From: Methanosarcina flavescens
Lineage (GTDB): Archaea; Halobacteriota; Methanosarcinia; Methanosarcinales; Methanosarcinaceae
Length of the DNA: 64,000 bases
Assembly: GCF_001304615.2 (NCBI RefSeq)
Contig: NZ_CP032683.1
Span: 744,001 to 808,000 of the forward strand
Direction: 5' to 3'
The notes beneath the pieces were generated by a model. That model did not search any database. It was not told the DNA's origin and worked only from the letters and a program-made list of their open reading frames with translations. Below are positions 1-8,027 of this stretch, one piece after another; position 1 is the stretch's first letter; each line of letters starts with the position of its first letter. Both the position numbers and the translations under genes were made by a program.

Positions 1-48
1 GAGAGAGTAAAGATAAAAGCCAGGAGAGAGTAAAGATAAAAGCCAGGA
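1..48. repeat. 24-bp tandem repeat, two copies
   Basis: Two identical 24-bp units (GAGAGAGTAAAG followed by ATAAAAGCCAGG) lie end to end at the left edge. More copies may lie outside the window. The following bases to about 130 stay purine-rich on the plus strand, like other intergenic stretches here. Confidence 0.85.
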
Positions 49-161
49 AGGTAAAGGTAAAATTAAAACTAAAGAAATAAAAACTAAGAAATAAAACTTA
101 AAAAGGCAAAATAAGATAATAAGTAAACAAGTGAAATAATTCAGAAAATGCATATATTGAG

Positions 162-464
162 TTACATCTTCCATTTTTTCATTTGTTCTTCACGCCATTT
201 CTCCATAGCTCTCCAAATGGGTAGAGGATCGATACCGTGAACTTTGATATATTCATCTCGCATATACTCATTCATGTTTCCGTCTACAAAGCGTAGGGTA
301 GCCTGATCGGGCTGCAGCCTTGCCCCTGTTGGTATTGCTGCAGGATTTAAGCAGACATCTGAGCAGAAGCGCCAATCTTCCCCACCACCTGTTGATTCTA
401 TCCTGAACGGCTTTCCACAATTCGGACAGACTCCAAATATTGATTTATCTTCTTTCTCTTCCAT
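162..464 (-). CDS. small zinc-ribbon-like hypothetical protein
   Basis: A 100-residue protein of unknown function. The N-terminal half has two cysteine pairs, CPNCG near residues 13-17 and FCSDVC near 33-38, spaced as in a treble-clef or zinc-ribbon metal site. The C-terminal half is charged and helical, rich in Trp, Glu and Lys. No signal peptide or membrane segment is visible, so it is probably cytoplasmic. It stands alone on the minus strand with a long non-coding region upstream. I do not recognise the family; DNA or protein binding is only a guess from the zinc-ribbon look. Confidence 0.65.
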   Translation of the reverse strand: MEEKEDKSIFGVCPNCGKPFRIESTGGGEDWRFCSDVCLNPAAIPTGARLQPDQATLRFVDGNMNEYMRDEYIKVHGIDPLPIWRAMEKWREEQMKKWKM

Positions 465-1376
465 AATTTACCCCCATCATATAACTGAAAAAGTTCTAAT
501 TTATCTATGTATACTTTTATCTATATATACGTAAGAAATTATATGTTCCATTTTATATATCTATTTTGTTTAGATTTCAATCTTTTTTTTAATTGTTTTT
601 TAACTGGAAACCTATGTAATGTATTAAATTCTCCTGCCAGAATAATCGAATTTTTATTCTTGATGAATCTTGCCTGTGAATATATAATCTAACTATAATC
701 TAACCATATAGCTCCTCGAACTGTATAATAAAATCTTGGAAGGATCTTGAAAGAATACAGAAAATATAAGATATAATTAAAGGGAAAAATTAGAGAAGAT
801 GTAAAAATGTAAAAGGATAAAAACTAAAAATTATAAAAAATTAAATTCGGTTTTTTCCAGCTAAAGAATCTACCTACTCCTTCTTACACTTTGTTATATT
901 TTGAACATCTCCATACAAAAAACTTACAGCTAAAGAACAAAACTGTGAAACATATAGACAAAAAAAATAATGCACATACTGAGATCTGTATTTCAGCCGT
1001 TGACGTTTTACTTGCTCCTTTTTACCTCATATGGTATTAAGAACATGATAATATAACATCCATTTTAACATTTTCGATACATTTCAATTATAGAGTATAT
1101 AAAACCTATTTTATGTCTCTGCGACCTGCAGGGTGGATTCGAAAGAAAATTGTTTCAACTCAGGTTCTGGCGGTTTTTATTAATGATTATGCTCGATTAA
1201 AAAGTAGAGGTCTTAGGCCAATAGAAAAGATGGAGCGAGTAGACTCAGAAAGAAAGAGTAAAAGTCTTTAGCCCCATAAAAAAAGAGTTTTAAGTTCAAA
1301 AATTAGAATTATAAAAGTAGAGCTCTTAAGCTAAATAAAAAAATAGAGCTTTTGAGCTCAAAAAATTCTAAAATTT
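465..1376. other. long AT-rich intergenic region
   Basis: No convincing gene is visible on either strand in about 900 bp. The part from 1195 to 1376 contains degenerate repeats of 30-40 bp built around AAAGTAGAGCTCTTAAGCT and AATAGAGCTTTTGAGCTC, which are partly palindromic. The stretch 740-850 is purine-rich on the plus strand. Confidence 0.5.
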
Positions 1377-1733
1377 TTATGTGTTCTCCAGGGGAAATGA
1401 TTCCTTTATGAATTCCTTAAAGATCTTCTTGGATTTTTCGAACCCGGTCTGTACCCCATCCAGTAGCTCCTCCGAGCAATTCGGCGTTTTTGGCAGGGTA
1501 ATGGTGTCTAAAAGCATGTTAAAATCGTTTTCCAAGAGCCTTATTCTCTCAATCTTATCTTCATCGGAGCTGGATAAAGAGAGTTTTTCCAGATTCTCCT
1601 CGAAAGCATACTTGGCGATATCCAGGCCTTTATTAACTCCTTCCTTAAAATCTGAATATGCCTGATAGTCTTTATTCATCTCAATGCAGGTATTGAATTT
1701 TCGAACCAGATTTTTCATTTTTTGTGAATCCAA
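1377..1733 (-). CDS. hypothetical helical protein
   Basis: A 118-residue, highly charged protein starting MDSQKMKNLVRKF. It appears all-helical, with no cysteine pairs except isolated Cys residues and no membrane segment or signal peptide. I do not recognise its family. It is isolated, with non-coding DNA on both sides. An overlapping plus-strand frame of 94 codons in the same place looks like a shadow because its composition is Ser/Phe-rich. Moderate confidence that it is translated. Confidence 0.5.
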   Translation of the reverse strand: MDSQKMKNLVRKFNTCIEMNKDYQAYSDFKEGVNKGLDIAKYAFEENLEKLSLSSSDEDKIERIRLLENDFNMLLDTITLPKTPNCSEELLDGVQTGFEKSKKIFKEFIKESFPLENT

Positions 1734-2548
1734 AGTCCTCGCTTCCTTTTTAATTAACCTTTATTTTCGAGATCTGTTTTTAGGCTGTAGATACCAGAGT
1801 CTCCAGAGTCTCAAATATGTATAAACATTAAGCCAAAGATATGAATATAAGTTATAATAAAAAATTTGGATCGGGTAATATTCATATTTCCCATGTTAAA
1901 AAAGCAGGGCATTAAAATAAATTAATATAAATAAAAATAGTACTTACAAGTATATTAAACTTACTGAGAAAAAATTTAAGGCAATTAAATCCCTAGGTAG
2001 TACTTTCATTTTTGTTAATATTAAAGTTGAATTATAGTGCGAAACGTAAAACCTCTGAGTCTTTAACTCAGGGATATAAGCGCTAACTTCATCACATTCT
2101 ACCGCTAATAATTTTGCTAAACTATCATACTATCCAGTTAATATTATGATGCTGTCCCCAATGAAAAAACCAAGCAAGTGGGATAGCAAGGAAAAATTTT
2201 GGACTTAAAAAATTGTCACCGCCGGAACTGGTGAGTAGGGCTTGTGTGACTTGCCCTCATTAGAGGAAGGGATGACCCATGGATAGCTTCATTCAAGATT
2301 TTTGGAGATCACAGCACTTATGACAATTTCTGATATGAGAAGGTATCGAAGTAAATCATAATCGCAGACATAGTAATGGCATACTTTAGTTCTAATTTTT
2401 AATTCAATTGGTCTAAATACTTTTATAATTATGTAACATCTTTATTATGTACCAACATATTGTATAAATATTTCTCTTTTTTAATATTTGTTCCAGTTAA
2501 TCACATCATCAATTAATCTTATATACTAGCAATCATGAATTAAAACAT
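1734..2548. other. intergenic region with hairpins and a candidate RNA
   Basis: No protein gene is visible. A hairpin with arms near 2052-2058 and 2066-2072 (CTCTGAG / CTCAGGG) precedes the candidate structured RNA at 2210-2329 described separately. The last 150 bp before the cupin gene are AT-rich and contain TATA-like stretches around 2460. Confidence 0.45.
2210..2329 (+). ncRNA. candidate structured RNA of about 120 nt
   Basis: A perfect 9-bp inverted repeat, AAATTGTCA at 2210-2218 and TGACAATTT at 2321-2329, closes a segment that is richer in G+C than its surroundings. Inside are several short hairpins: CACC/GGTG near 2217-2234, GGGC/GCCC near 2238-2256, CCTC/GAGG near 2255-2266 and GGG/CCC near 2268-2277. 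This layout suggests a multi-branched RNA, but the strand and function are unknown. It could instead be a relic of a palindrome-bounded mobile element. It is not a tRNA and I did not recognise a known riboswitch. Confidence 0.35.
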
Positions 2549-2947
2549 ATGAAAGGATTTAGTATTAATATCGAAGATGCCACTCTGGAAAATGACAATT
2601 TCCGTAAGGTGCTCTACACCTCAAAGTACAGCCAGTTGGTACTCATGAGCCTAAGGCCCAGGGAAGAAATCGGAATGGAAGTGCATGAGGAAAATGACCA
2701 GTTCTTCCGTTTTGAAGCCGGGCAGGGAAAGTGCATCATCGACGGCAACGAATACGAGCTCAGTGACGGAGTTGCAGTGGTTGTGCCAGCCGGAGCGCAG
2801 CACAATATTATCAACACTTCGGACACAGAGGAACTAAAACTTTATACAATCTATTCGCCGGCACACCACAAAGACGGAATCGTGCGTGCCACGAAAGAAG
2901 AAGCCGAAGCAAATGAAGCTGAATTCGATGGGGTCACTACAGAATAA
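2549..2947 (+). CDS. cupin domain protein
   Basis: A 132-residue single-domain cupin (cupin_2 type). The two cupin motifs are visible: VHEENDQFFRFE near residues 45-56, giving a metal-binding His and Glu, and PAGAQHNI near 84-91, giving the later His. The charged C-terminus carries many Ala and Glu residues. Such stand-alone cupins bind a metal and act as isomerases, dioxygenases or small-molecule sensors; the substrate cannot be read here. Start ATG follows an AT-rich leader with no strong Shine-Dalgarno. It is monocistronic, 220 bp downstream of the candidate RNA. Confidence 0.9.
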   Translation: MKGFSINIEDATLENDNFRKVLYTSKYSQLVLMSLRPREEIGMEVHEENDQFFRFEAGQGKCIIDGNEYELSDGVAVVVPAGAQHNIINTSDTEELKLYTIYSPAHHKDGIVRATKEEAEANEAEFDGVTTE

Positions 2948-3348
2948 AGTCTGAGAAACCAGAGCAGGGTTGATTTTCAAGTTGGAAAACCGTTACAATT
3001 TATAATAGTGAACCGATTAAACAGTGAAATGCAAAGTAAAAACGATCTATTTCTATTTTTAAAAGTATAGCCCTTGATCCGCAAGCGTGACATCACTTGA
3101 TCAAAACCGTTGCGCCGGTTTATCACGCCGTTGCTCGGGGTTTTCGCTCAAGCCTTTTTTGAAAAGGCTTGTGATCAAACTTTTTTCTAAAAAGTTTGCG
3201 GTCAAGCTCTTTTATAAGAAAGCTTGTAAAAATCCTTACATTTTTATGAATATTTTTTGGCTATGTATGAAAATATATAGAGTTGCATAAATATGATCTT
3301 TAATGGATTGGGTTAATTAATAAAATTTTTCCAATATATTATACGTTT
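2948..3348. other. intergenic region with hairpin repeats
   Basis: The region between the cupin and the transglutaminase-like gene holds a short array of 27-bp hairpin repeats (about 3148-3230) and AT-rich promoter-like DNA after 3290. The 67-codon open frame across it is a by-product of the repeat. Confidence 0.5.
3148..3230. repeat. 27-bp hairpin-forming tandem repeats, about three units
   Basis: Three imperfect 27-bp units, each with a self-complementary core such as AAACTTTTTTCTAAAAAGTTT. The period is a multiple of three, so an open frame with a repeating KLFSKKFAV-like 9-residue unit arises by chance. The same type of unit recurs at 46975-47113 and about 62088-62185. Confidence 0.7.
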
Positions 3349-4074
3349 TTGGGAAAATATTTATATTGCTGCTTCGTTGTACTTTCTAGGGATATTAGGA
3401 ATGATACTATTAAAAATATTTCTATTTTTATTATTTTATTTTTGACCGCTTCGGCAGCTTCAGCTGCATATAGTTCTGGAGAAGGAAAATATCATAGACA
3501 TTTCCCGAATCATTATAGATATGAGCCCTGTGAAAATTGCAGGGACCCTGCTACGGCTGATGAGGCTGAAGATACTACAGTCCCGCCTGCTGCGGTCCAA
3601 CCTGTGGTCCCAACTGATGCGACAGGTACTACAACAGTGAAGCTCTGCTCAAATAATGTTTGTACGGTAGGAGGAAATGGCAAGATCATTACATTGACAA
3701 ATTACAATAACGCGGTAAATCCTACGTACGATCAGCTTATAGAGTTTTTAAAAGCTGATAAGACCGATGAGAAACCCTATACTTCTACCTATGTATGCAG
3801 CGATTTCGCCAAAACTCTCCATGATAGTGCAGAGAAGAATGGTATCAGTGCCGGATGGGTCGGCGCGAGGGGTTGTAATCACGCATTCAATGTTTTCCAG
3901 ACCACAGATCAGGGAACAATTTATATAGATTGTACTGGCATGCCTGGCGGTGCAACTCTCCAGGATAAGCAACTCAATGTTGCTGTTGGACAGCCGCTTA
4001 CTGGAAAATATCTATTCAGGAGTGGCACGGTCCAGATGGGCTGTACTGTAGATAATTTATTAGTATACTGGTGA
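3349..4074 (+). CDS. secreted transglutaminase-like cysteine protein
   Basis: A 241-codon frame. A hydrophobic segment near residues 24-40 ending ASAASA looks like a signal peptide or membrane anchor, so the protein is probably exported. A Pro/Thr/Val-rich linker (about 65-95) precedes a C-terminal domain in which Cys (YVCSDFA), His (CNHAFNVF) and Asp (YIDCTG) occur in the order of a transglutaminase/NlpC-like catalytic triad. Function on cell-surface proteins is inferred only. The start is uncertain: the frame opens with TTG at 3349 and there is no ATG before the hydrophobic segment and no clear ribosome site. Confidence 0.7.
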   Translation: MGKYLYCCFVVLSRDIRNDTIKNISIFIILFLTASAASAAYSSGEGKYHRHFPNHYRYEPCENCRDPATADEAEDTTVPPAAVQPVVPTDATGTTTVKLCSNNVCTVGGNGKIITLTNYNNAVNPTYDQLIEFLKADKTDEKPYTSTYVCSDFAKTLHDSAEKNGISAGWVGARGCNHAFNVFQTTDQGTIYIDCTGMPGGATLQDKQLNVAVGQPLTGKYLFRSGTVQMGCTVDNLLVYW

Positions 4075-4343
4075 TAGTATCACCACATTACATTTTTAAA
4101 AAAATAGGAAATAAAATTAATTTTATTATTTTTATTACTTCTATCGGCCTCGCTCACGTGTTTGATATATTGACATTTTCTAACTTTAACATAGTCGTCT
4201 CAATTCTTGTTTTAATGAATTTTGCTAGCTACGAAGACTCGAAAACTGCGAGAAAACTGTTGTATGCTCCCATTCTCCAGATCTTCTGTACTTTCCATGA
4301 TTTTAACCTAATTACTGAGATTAATCAACGAACACTTTCTTGA
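4071..4343 (+). CDS. small membrane protein, unknown
   Basis: A 90-residue frame starting with GTG in a GTGA overlap with the stop of the preceding gene, which suggests translational coupling. Two hydrophobic stretches (about residues 16-33 and 38-52) suggest a membrane protein. No family is recognised. The weak composition and short length make it uncertain that this is a real gene. Confidence 0.4.
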   Translation: MIVSPHYIFKKIGNKINFIIFITSIGLAHVFDILTFSNFNIVVSILVLMNFASYEDSKTARKLLYAPILQIFCTFHDFNLITEINQRTLS

Positions 4344-4826
4344 CCAGATAAAACTCTCAATAGTCTGTTCTCTTACCTTTCTCTTTTCATTCACATTTTA
4401 TCTCATTAAATGGAGAATAAGAATGCTGAACATCCTGCCTTTCAGAAAGGAGTTTTTGAAAAACCAGGCACAGGAGATGGTGTTATTAAAAGTTTTCTAA
4501 ATGTTAATTTAGTATCATAGCTGGATAAATAGAACAAAATACTTGTGAAAAGATCTTTGTAATTGTAACCTAGGGGAAAATATGTAATTGAGATAAAGTT
4601 CCTGCAGAATTCAGTTGCAGGCAATAGATACAGGAATTAAAAGGGAACATCCGGGAGTAAGGAACTAAGATATTGTATGGGGGTACTGTGTCGGGGAAGT
4701 TCCTTACTCCCAACTATTTCTCACTTCCCATATCTCTTCTAATTCTAGTATTTTATATCTTTTACAATATTTTCTCATTATTCCGGTTTCTTCCCTTTTT
4801 CCGGTTTCCTGCGCCTGGTTCAGGTT
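4344..4826. other. intergenic region, nothing recognised
   Basis: AT-rich DNA without a supported gene. Open frames here on both strands are short and Phe/Leu/Ser-rich, typical of shadows. Confidence 0.45.
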
Positions 4827-5398
4827 TTACCAGCTTTTTTCCATGGCTCTGGATCTCAGATCCGGTGACATTTTCTCGATTGCGTAACGCAGGGCGGTCC
4901 TGGGCATTTCTTTTTTATTTCTCATAACATAGTCGAAGATTTCCTGCTAGTGGGCTTTACTGGTTTCTTTGAGCATCCAGCTATAACCTTTCTGCACCAG
5001 GTCGTCCTGGTCTTTGAGCAGGAGATCGGATATTTCAAAAACCTCACTCAGGAAATTGCCTTTTCGGGCAGGCAGGATAAGGGTTACCGCCGCATCCCGC
5101 CGAAAACCCACCTGCTATCCGACCGGGCTCAGGCTTTGAGGTTTGCTACATAAGCTGGAAATTTCTCAATAAAAGAGCCTACTGCGTGGTTGCAGAAGGT
5201 GTCGCATTTTGCCCAGTTGTTGATGCAGTTTTCAACCCAACGCTCAAAAGTGAAGAAATCGTCCTCAGAATAAGCTTCTCTTACCTTATAAGCCCATTCA
5301 GCTGCGATAAAGGCTTCCTCACAGTAGTCCGACCGAAAGAGTTCTTCACACATGGCAAAAACTGTTTTCTTGTTTTCGAGCTCGACACAGTTCTTATT
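4827..5398 (-). pseudogene. decayed AlkD-like DNA alkylation repair gene
   Basis: Read on the minus strand, 5353-5129 encodes a piece with the AlkD/HEAT-repeat signature (WVENCINNWAKCDTFCNHAVG). It stops at a TGA near 5129. After a frameshift the similarity continues with VTLILPARKGNFLSEVFEI, DLVQKGYSWMLKE and RYAIEKM, up to a TAA at 4827. That second part also contains an in-frame TAG near 4948, where a Gln codon would be expected. The N-terminal half expected for this roughly 230-residue family is missing, as a stop lies just upstream of 5398. With one shift, one internal amber and a lost N-terminus, it is best read as a pseudogene. Confidence 0.75.
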
Positions 5399-5529
5399 TA
5401 AATAGAGATATACTTATATTTGTATTACCCCTATTTTATTTTTAGCTATCTTCCAGAAAAATAAAAAATAAGATAAAATAAAAACAGAGCCTGAAAATGT
5501 ATTTCATAAAGGAGATTTAATCTCTATTT

Positions 5530-6024
5530 ATGCCCAAAGTAAAAATTCGCCCTCAGGAACTCTTTGATGCCGAACGTTTCTTTGAGATAATCTCACATAC
5601 AAATCTTGAGTTCATAGAGTTTCCTATAAAAACGCTTGAAGAAGAGAGATACTTTCTACAGCTTAATGAAGCTAAAAGAAGGGCTAACTTTGAGCACAAT
5701 TACTCTGTTCTCTATTACGGAAAACTTGTAGGAGCCTGCGGAATCAGGATCGACCAGCACAGACCCTGGATAGGAGAAATTGGGTATTTCATTGATAGGG
5801 ACTATCAGGGAAAGGGTATTGCTACCGAGGCTGTAAAACAGCTCGAAAAGGTCGGATTTGAGAAACTGGATTTACAGAGAATTGTCATCCTTATGGACAC
5901 CCGGAATCTCGCAAGTGAGCGCGTAGCCCAGAAATGTGGGTACCAGAAAGAATGCGTTATGAGAAAAGTCCATAGGGTGGGGGAAGAATATTACGACTGT
6001 TTCCTGTATGCTAAAACCAGATAA
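5530..6024 (+). CDS. GNAT-family N-acetyltransferase, RimJ/RimL-like
   Basis: A 164-residue protein of the usual length for a single GNAT domain. The acetyl-CoA binding motif A appears near residues 89-101 as YQGKGIATEAVKQ, preceded by the EIGYFID strand, and the C-terminal N-x-ASxRVAxKxGY pattern typical of RimJ/RimL-type enzymes follows (NLASERVAQKCGYQKE). It should transfer an acetyl group from acetyl-CoA to an amine, perhaps of a protein N-terminus or small molecule. ATG at 5530 follows an AAAGGAG site at a long spacing of about 14 nt. It is monocistronic. Confidence 0.9.
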   Translation: MPKVKIRPQELFDAERFFEIISHTNLEFIEFPIKTLEEERYFLQLNEAKRRANFEHNYSVLYYGKLVGACGIRIDQHRPWIGEIGYFIDRDYQGKGIATEAVKQLEKVGFEKLDLQRIVILMDTRNLASERVAQKCGYQKECVMRKVHRVGEEYYDCFLYAKTR

Positions 6025-6098
6025 GGAAGGCAGGAAAAATTCACTCAGATATGGCTGTAAAAAAAGAGAAAAATAGGCAGTTGTATTGACCTTAGAAG

Positions 6099-6479
6099 TC
6101 ACACAAACCCGAGCGCCTGTATAAGGCTGTTCCCGTACCAGACAACCATAAGATTATTTACAGTTACAAAGATGCCTACAAATTCAATAATATGTTTTGT
6201 AAGAGCCCATCTTTCTTCTGACGCTTTTATCGTAGGCGCTACATAGAAAAGCAAAAAAATAAAGCCTATTTTAATAAGTAACAGGTGATAAATCCCGTAG
6301 TTTTCCAGAATCATGGCAGGAACAGGATTATATTCTATACCCTGAGGCAGGGCATAAACAGTAGAGGCCCAATCTCCGATCACATAAAAAAGAATGATAA
6401 AACGTATCTCATAAAGGTAGGAACTGAACGAACCGCGAGTATTGCAGACTTCCAACAAACAACCCCCAGAATCCCCCAT
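6099..6479 (-). CDS. small multi-pass membrane protein (DUF5658-like)
   Basis: A 126-residue protein with three to four hydrophobic segments (about residues 26-44, 56-80, 96-115). The pattern GDWASTVYAL followed by YNPVP resembles the small archaeal DUF5658 membrane proteins, but this assignment is from memory of the pattern only. Function unknown. The first 22 residues are not hydrophobic, so the real start may lie further in. It converges on the GNAT gene. Confidence 0.6.
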   Translation of the reverse strand: MGDSGGCLLEVCNTRGSFSSYLYEIRFIILFYVIGDWASTVYALPQGIEYNPVPAMILENYGIYHLLLIKIGFIFLLFYVAPTIKASEERWALTKHIIEFVGIFVTVNNLMVVWYGNSLIQALGFV

Positions 6480-6785
6480 TTTTCAATAGAAGCAAGGTAT
6501 TTTTAAGATTATATAAGCGCAAGAAACAAACACAAGTAACTAAGGTAGAGATTAACAATTTTTAGGAGGGTTATTATTAAGAGATTTAACGAGACTGAGC
6601 ATGAAAAAGTCCTGAGAAATAGAAATAGAAATAGAGATTTTGGAAAATATATTTTACAGTTATCTGCATTTATTATATATGCCTGTTATAAAGGTTATAC
6701 GAGGTTACAATTTAAGGAAACGTCCGCGCATATAAGCCATTCAATTTTTATATAGAACGTAACTTTGCCTGCATAACGACTTTTG

Positions 6786-7604
6786 TCAGACCACAGCCTT
6801 ATAGTAACCATTTATCTTCAGGACTTCAACAGGGAGGGAAAAAAGCTCAGAGAGATTCTCATCGGTCAGGATTTCTTCCTTTTTTCCGTCCCTGAAGACT
6901 TTTCCGTCTTTTATGAGCACCACCCGATTAATTTCAGGAATAATATCCTCAAGGTTGTGAGTGACTAGAATTACACTTTTTCCCAAACCTGCTATCTTCC
7001 GAACACTTTCGCGGAAAGTATGGAGAGCTTTGAGATCAAGGCTATTTGCAGGCTCGTCTAAGATAAGGGCTTGCGGGTCGTGCACAAGGGCTCTGCCTAT
7101 AAGTACCCTCCTGGCTTCTCCTGAGGAAAGTTCAGACATCATCCTGTCTGCAAGGTGGGAAACCTCAAGGAACTTAAGCACCTCCAATGCTCTGGATTTC
7201 ATTTCAGGGGTAACTTCATGGTTATAGTAAATGCCTATGCTGCTGAAAAATCCTGAGAGTACGACGTCCAGCACACTGACCTCACGGCAGTAGGTCTGCT
7301 GCAAGTCACCGGAGACAATTCCCAGTAACTTCCTTAGCTCAAAGACATTCCAAGTTCCTTTACCCATGACATTCAGAACTAATCCATCAGCTGATGCAAG
7401 GGGATAATATTCCTTTGTAAAGGTCTTGATGAGGGAAGACTTGCCAGAGCCGTTAGGCCCTATAATTGCAACATGCTCTCCCTGCTCAATAGAAAGGGAC
7501 AGAGAATCAAGGATTTTTTTTCCACTTTTAACAACAGTCACATTTTTCATCTCCAGCAGGAAAGGAGAATTGGTCTTCCCTGGGAGGTCTATATTTTGAG
7601 CCAT
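6786..7604 (-). CDS. ABC transporter ATP-binding protein
   Basis: A 272-residue ABC ATPase. Walker A is GPNGSGKSS near residues 49-57, the signature is LSSGEARR near 161-168, Walker B is ALILDEPANSLD near 180-191, and the switch His is in VTHNLED. The overall type resembles single ATPases related to metal or molybdate uptake systems. No permease or binding-protein gene is next to it, although a possible relic of a binding protein lies just upstream at 7745-7920. It is therefore an orphan ATPase whose partners are not in the window. Confidence 0.9.
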   Translation of the reverse strand: MAQNIDLPGKTNSPFLLEMKNVTVVKSGKKILDSLSLSIEQGEHVAIIGPNGSGKSSLIKTFTKEYYPLASADGLVLNVMGKGTWNVFELRKLLGIVSGDLQQTYCREVSVLDVVLSGFFSSIGIYYNHEVTPEMKSRALEVLKFLEVSHLADRMMSELSSGEARRVLIGRALVHDPQALILDEPANSLDLKALHTFRESVRKIAGLGKSVILVTHNLEDIIPEINRVVLIKDGKVFRDGKKEEILTDENLSELFSLPVEVLKINGYYKAVV

Positions 7605-8027
7605 TTTATCATCTATTCTGGAGCTAATCTAGCAAATTGTCTTAGAATTTAAACCTTTTTATTGTAGTAAGCTAGTAAGCTAATATCACTGGTATAAGGA
7701 TATTTATAAGCACTTCTGAAATGGTACATTGCACTGAACTCCATATGGCTTCCCATTCGGATGAAATCCTGCTTTTTTAAGGACTTTGCAGAAATGTGCT
7801 CGGGAAAATTTAAGATGATTTCAGGGTTCTGGGCTGCAAGATTCTCAACAGGTCAGGTAGTTGCATTCTTCCTTTTTTAACCACCTGCAGCAGGTCGCAG
7901 GCTATAATCTCAGCCGTTAATAGATCTCACCCTTACAGGTTTATTTTTTGATGATAGATATTAATATTTACAGGAGAATTAAAATATAAATACGGAACAG
8001 AATGGCAAAAGGCCTGGGGGTCAGGAT
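7605..8027. other. intergenic region with a possible gene relic
   Basis: The minus strand of about 7745-7920 can be read in pieces as ENLAAQNPEIILNFPEHISA followed, after a frame change, by GFHPNGKPYGV. NPEIIL resembles the core of metal/corrinoid ABC binding proteins. Stops and frame changes show it is not a working gene. No other feature was seen. Confidence 0.3.

Noticed and set aside
3087-3290. Open frame with KLFSKKFAV-like repeats
   Set aside because: It is produced by 27-bp repeats whose period is a multiple of three.
4673-4927. 84-codon plus-strand frame
   Set aside because: Phe/Ser-rich, and its second half is opposite the decayed AlkD-like gene, whose protein similarity is clear.
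4940-4955. AlkD-like protein as a pyrrolysine protein
   Set aside because: A TAG is in frame, but the gene also has a frameshift and no N-terminal half, so read-through would not make a whole enzyme.
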